Assembly: GCF_963678975.1 (NCBI RefSeq)
Contig: NC_089281.1
Span: forward strand, 28,571,616 to 28,635,615
DNA length: 64,000 nt
Direction of reading: 5' to 3'
DNA from: Dysidea avara
Taxonomy: Eukaryota > Porifera > Demospongiae > Dictyoceratida > Dysideidae
In this document: in pieces, positions 59,695 through 64,000 of the stretch
Layout: the number at the start of each line of letters is the position of its first letter
How positions within the stretch are numbered: position 1 is the first letter of the stretch
The notes under the pieces: model-generated
What the model saw: only the letters and a program-made list of their open reading frames with translations
What the model was told of the DNA's origin: nothing
Database searches by the model: none
Made by a program: the position numbers and the translations under genes

Positions 59695-61194
59695 ATGGGA
59701 AATGATTTATCTGTCAATATTTGGTGCAGCTTATCATGTGTGCAAGTGAATTAATTAAACATGCTTGTGAGAGTTTAAATGCCGCAAAATTAAAAGGTAG
59801 AGTGGACATGCACTATACATAATGCATCTTTATAATTGTAACCATTTAGAAAGCATGACATAATGAGTGCTCTAATAGAGTGATTGTGAAAAAAATGTGC
59901 AAATTGTCAATAGTAATTGGTCATTATAGATCAATATTTAATTATATCACTTTACATAAATTGCTATTTAAAGCACAACTGGTGAAAACACATACCTATA
60001 CATTTCTGAAACTCCTGGAAGGCGTATAGCTGAGTCTGCATACATGTATGGCTGCCTGCATACATTACTTATTCACAATTAGTATAATGTGTCCAGTCCA
60101 GCTATAGGAGCAAGTATCCCAACTCCCCCTTCAAAAGTGAACAGTATATATAGCTTCATGCAAATCATGATGAAACTTTACCCTATACCTTATTAAGCTA
60201 TATATACCACGAAATGAACCAATTAAGCAAAAGCATAACAGATACATCGGGAAACTTAGTGCTGTCTATCACTGAACAATATGGACCATTAATTAGCAAA
60301 GCCCACCTGCATTTTATCTATATTGCATGGTAATTATTTTTTGAATCTTTAATATAGCATCATATTCAACTTCATGCAAAGGATCTAACCTCCCTGGGAA
60401 AGCATGTTTATACTACTGCAACACTGCTGCTTGTAAATGGTTTTAATGATTTTTTTTCATGTAGCAGTGCTAGGATTGTTCAGTGGAGGAATAATGTAAT
60501 GATCACCTCAGTGGAGTGCAATAATCACTGAGGCGGAGTGCATGGAGTTGATTAGGGTGTTTATCCACAGAAGAATAGCAATGCATGTCTTAGTTATTTA
60601 GACAATGGCCCCTGTAACTGGAATTTTGTCAATTATATGCAATTTGTCAAAATTTATGGCTATATAGGTGTCTTAGCCAGTAAGACATCTGTGTTCAGGT
60701 CTCTTAAAAACCTTGCATACTTTGCATATATCAAAGCATTCTCCTAATGCCATTGTCTAATAACAGGGGAGACAGCATCAGCTATAAAGAGCTGTTTTTA
60801 AGCTGTGCCCTGATCAACAATGCATAAATACTAGCTAGCTATTGCTAGGTTTGAAGCATGGTTAATGAGGTGGGCAGGCTGTTCCAGATGCATGGTCGTG
60901 TTATGATAACAGAGGCTTTACTTTAAGCTATGTACAAATTATGTGCATTGCGTCTGTACAGACATATAGCAGATTTAAATACAGCACTTTATAATGCCAG
61001 CATGCATGCACACCATGATGCAGGTAGAAGAATGATGGGTCTATTAAAATCTTATAGCTATAATGGTAGTATGATATCTGCAACGTCAACCAAAGCTAGT
61101 ACACACAACGTCACAGTAATCAATACTGTCAAAGCCTTGTTTATTGTTAATCAGCAGGACCCTCCAGGGGCATAATGCTGATGTGCAATTACAT
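59695..61194. other. No gene seen
   Basis: GCTCTAATAGAGTGA at 59871. Around 60500-60545 a GTGGAGTGCAATAATCACTGAGGCGGAGTGCA near-repeat. Short frames are not recognised. Confidence 0.35.
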
Positions 61195-61335
61195 GTGTAC
61201 AATTTCAATTAGTTACTTAACTATATAAGTATGTACAATTATAACAAGTTACTTAATTATATACATATGTACAATTACAATAATAAACTATAAAAATATA
61301 TACAATTACGATAAGTTACTTAACTATATACATAA
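61195..61335. repeat. Tandem repeat, about 47-bp unit, three copies
   Basis: Units of the type TGTACAATTA..AAGTTACTTAATTATATACATA. It lies directly at the 3' end of the minus-strand LINE fragment and is therefore probably its 3' tail repeat. Confidence 0.65.
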
Positions 61336-61705
61336 AAGGGGCTAATTTTTGCTTAAATTCTTCAACACAGTCTCAATAATCTCATCATCTAATCTATTCC
61401 ATTCTGGTACAGTTCTTGGGAGGAAGGAATATTTATATACATCAATTCTTGGTTGGTAAGATACTAGTTTAAAGTTGTGTGCCGGGGTGTCGGGTCCGTA
61501 ATACAGTAGATTTAAATGGGAGATAACAGTTCGGTATAATTAATAAATCATGTAGTACTTTATATAGTAAAACTAGTCTAGCTGATTTGCGACGTTCTTG
61601 TAGTGTAGGCCATTGCAAGTTTTCAAGGACGTTAGTGATGCTGTCTCTATTATTTCGTCTCCATGGTTGACCTGTGACAAAACGAGCAGCTCTATGTTGG
61701 ACCAT
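61336..61705 (-). pseudogene. LINE 3' end, little decayed
   Basis: Minus frames read MVQHRAARFVTGQPWRRNN, WPTLQERRKSARLVLLYKVL and, after a frame change, YKYSFLPRTVPEWN followed by DDEIIETVLKN and a stop. This is the C-terminus of a CR1/Rex/jockey-type LINE ORF2 from a different lineage than 47812. Confidence 0.75.
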
Positions 61706-61827
61706 ATGTGCCTGATACAGTAACTTTTATTTGAGTGAATTAGTTTCATTGCCTTGCCACATGCATAGCTAGTAGGGAATAACTATTATAAAAGTGTAAT
61801 GGATATCTATGTCTCACGCGTACATGT

Positions 61828-61859
61828 ACGCATGCGCAGTTTAAACAACATGGCAGACG
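61828..61859 (+). promoter_or_regulatory. NRF1-like palindrome and start context of TRIM 2
   Basis: ACGCATGCGCAG at 61829 is followed by AACATGGCAGAC over the start codon: the same layout and spacing class as at TRIM 1. Confidence 0.45.
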
Positions 61860-63318
61860 CTTGGAGCGAGATTCGTAAGGATGCAACTTGCTCGATTTGT
61901 TTTGGTCTGCTCAAAGAGCCAAAGATTCTTCCTTGTCTTCATACATTTTGCAAAAGATGTCTACAAGATTTGTGGGAAAAATCGGCGGATGTGGCAAGGA
62001 CCGACTGTGTTCGCGGCGAGGTTCGCGGCGAAATACTGAAAGCAATAACATGCTCCACGTGTCTTCACTCAGAGAAGATTGAGTCAGTAGATATTCTGCC
62101 AACCAACGACCCAACACAACAGTTAGTAGAGCTGGTGAGATTGGAGCAACAAATCGGTGGAGAGGCCCCACCCTCCTGCCAGTCTTGTGATAACGAACTT
62201 GGTGCAGTAGCTGTTTGTTTACAATGCGATGTGTTCCTTTGTACTGCTTGTGTGGCTGTGCATAAGAAACTGAAACTGCTGAGCTCTCATCAAGTTGTTA
62301 GTTTTGATGATTTCAAGGCTGGGAAGATCAAATTACATTCTGTTTTGCATCACAAGCAAGAACGTTGTTCAGTTCATCCTGACAAGTCATTGGAATTATT
62401 TTGCAAGGATGAAGGGTGCTTTATATGCCTTGCATGTGCAGTTGTGAAGCATCGTAACCATCAATATGATGAAATATCTGAAGTTGCTAAAGAATACAAA
62501 ACAGAAATTAATAACATGACACCGAAAATCAAAACTCAGTTAGAGAAGTTAGAAAAGGCTGTTACAGAAGTGAAGAATGTGCAGTCACAAGTAGAATTGC
62601 GAAAAGCAGAGAATATGCAAAAAGTCGAAAAGACATTTAAAGAAATTAAAGCAGCTTTGAATAAGAAGAAGCAACAGATAGTTGATGATATTAACCAAGC
62701 AACTGCAAGTAGAATTGAAGTTTTAGACAAGCAGTGTGAAGAGCTGACTAACAAATGCACACAATTAAGAAATTTTCTTGAACTTGTTGAATCTAAGCTG
62801 CAGTTTGAAAGAGATCGAGCCATAGTAAGTTTGAAACGCCAGGTTGTAAATAGAGGTGATGGGTTAATAAGAGTTGCAAGGCAGGTGAAATTGTTACCCG
62901 TCGAAGCAGTACCGCCTACATTAACGTTTTACAGTCTTCAAAAGGTCAAAGAGCATATCCAAGGTTTCGGCAAGCCATTAGATATATGCATTAAACATTG
63001 TCAGCTAACAACTGTGCAGAGTGGTGAACATAACCTCCATGGATTTTCAGTGACTGTAAAAGACTCACATGGTCAGCCTGTCTTGGACTGTATGGATGCT
63101 ATTGATATTAAAGTATTTCCAAATGCAAACTCTAGCATTCAAGAAAAGGTGAAAACAGTAATTACTCATGAAGAAATAGGCCGATATATATTTTTGGCTG
63201 TTAAATGTGAATCTTGTTGGCATGTTAAACACTATCGGGGTCGGAGTTGCCAGTGCAAACAGTATGGATCAGTTATTGTACAAATAAACCAAGAAAATGT
63301 TCCAGGGAGTCCTTTAAG
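61850..63318 (+). CDS. TRIM-type RING E3 ligase 2 (paralogue of TRIM 1)
   Basis: Start ATG 61850 (MADAWSEIRK). 489 codons plus 2 nt, ending at donor AAG|GTAAGG (GT 63319). RING: C14, C17, C29, H31, C34, C37, then a 30-residue linker to C68 and C71, so a shorter RING than TRIM 1. B-box 1 is nearly identical to TRIM 1 in DNA. B-box 2 (CSVHPDKSLELFC..HRNH), coiled coil and filamin repeat (VTVKDSHGQPVLD..QINQENVPGSPLR) follow. The donor shows that at least one further exon exists, probably beyond the right edge. Predicted ubiquitin ligase; tandem duplicate of TRIM 1. Confidence 0.85.
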
Positions 63319-63700
63319 GTAAGGTGTTAGGAAAGTCACAATTTTTTGTCATGTGGAATTGTGTACACTACATGTCTCTGTGTGTTGCATGTGCACTGTA
63401 CTGTATCAGGTGACTCCAGCAAGTTTCCAGTATCTGGTCAAGAAAGATCGAGATACTAGAGCAGTCACTCTGCAATATAGCATATATTTATAAGATAAGC
63501 TGCTGAAATTCTAGGGTTTTAAAAATTTCCCTTTGGGCATGCCCCAAGCCTATAACTAAAGTGATGCACATTATACAGCCATAAGAGCTGGGCGATGTAC
63601 TTATATTGTTAGTAATCTGTGATATTTTAAGTCATACTGGTTTTGATACCGCCTGTTTTTTTAATACTGCCTGTTTTTTTTTGGTACTGCCATACCATCT
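63319..63700. other. TRIM 2 intron start; no exon seen
   Basis: ATCGAGATACTAGAGCAGTCAC at 63448 followed by CCCTTTGGGCATGCCCC marks another decayed GGCGGATC-type element. No acceptor with an open NHL-like frame is seen before the window ends. Confidence 0.35.
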
Positions 63701-63772
63701 GGGCACTATGGCCTCCCTGGGCACTATGGCCTCCCTGGGCACTATGGCCTCCCTGGGCACTATGGCCTCCCT
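63701..63772. repeat. 18-bp tandem repeat, four copies
   Basis: Four exact GGGCACTATGGCCTCCCT units in what is probably the TRIM 2 intron. The 63-codon open frame across it is a by-product of the 18-bp period. Confidence 0.9.
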
Positions 63773-64000
63773 GTGGGCTTTTTCATCCCATATTTAGAAG
63801 ATAACCAGACATGTGACAATGTTTTTAGGCAGGTGGTGATGTAGTCAGCTAACCAAACTATGTAAACAAGTTTGTGGTAATTTGTACCTGAGGTTTGGGG
63901 TATTTGGTGCTTTTGTTGAGGTAATTGGCAGTTACTTTAATACCAATGGCTTTTACATTAATACTGTGATATTTAGTAATACTGTGATATTTAGTAATAC

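Noticed and set aside
63701-63772. CRISPR-like array
   Set aside because: Direct head-to-tail 18-bp units without spacers, in a eukaryotic genome; a minisatellite.
63606-63797. Repetitive 63-residue frame (LGTMAS repeats)
   Set aside because: The 18-bp unit is a multiple of three, so a tandem repeat stays open by itself; no sign of a gene.

Overview
The window looks like nuclear DNA of a marine sponge (probably a demosponge). It is AT-rich, with spliced genes carrying GT..AG introns in consistent phases. It holds sponge-style TRIM genes (RING, two B-boxes, coiled coil, filamin repeat) and a very high density of small inverted-repeat transposons, LINE ends and LTR elements. The species cannot be fixed from sequence alone.

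Layout. 1-2.4 kb: decayed 5' end of an LTR retrotransposon (minus) and small foldbacks. 3.5-10.0 kb, minus strand: an eight-exon HECT-type E3 ubiquitin ligase of about 777 residues with a UBZ4-like zinc finger, followed 0.3 kb downstream by the N-terminal part of a DDE-integrase-like protein. 10-30 kb: no intact gene seen; MITEs, a SINE, LINE and Ty3/gypsy fossils, and foldbacks. 30.2-47.4 kb, plus strand: a PARP14-like ADP-ribosyltransferase. I reconstruct it as four exons in compatible phase: two RRMs, KH-like repeats, a degenerate macro domain, two WWE domains and a PARP catalytic domain. Its proposed 11.3-kb first intron is a nest of transposons, including a 4.15-kb Ty3/gypsy element with 80-bp LTRs at 37.0-41.2 kb. 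47.4-52.9 kb: LINE end, foldback and MITE. 53.0-54.6 kb and 61.8-63.3 kb, plus strand: two TRIM paralogues in tandem, separated by repeats and a tyrosine-recombinase fossil.

How the genes relate. All the recognisable host genes act in ubiquitin or ADP-ribose signalling: a HECT ligase, a mono-ADP-ribosyltransferase-like PARP with WWE domains, and two RING/B-box ligases. In animals, PARP14-like and TRIM proteins are often immune or RNA-linked. Whether this neighbourhood is functional or chance cannot be told from one window. The clearest evolutionary signals are a 143-bp tract of about 98% identity between otherwise diverged TRIM paralogues (gene conversion), a PARP triad ending in Val rather than Glu, and a short motif (TGACTGYTCTATTAGAGTA) repeated in many otherwise distinct mobile elements.
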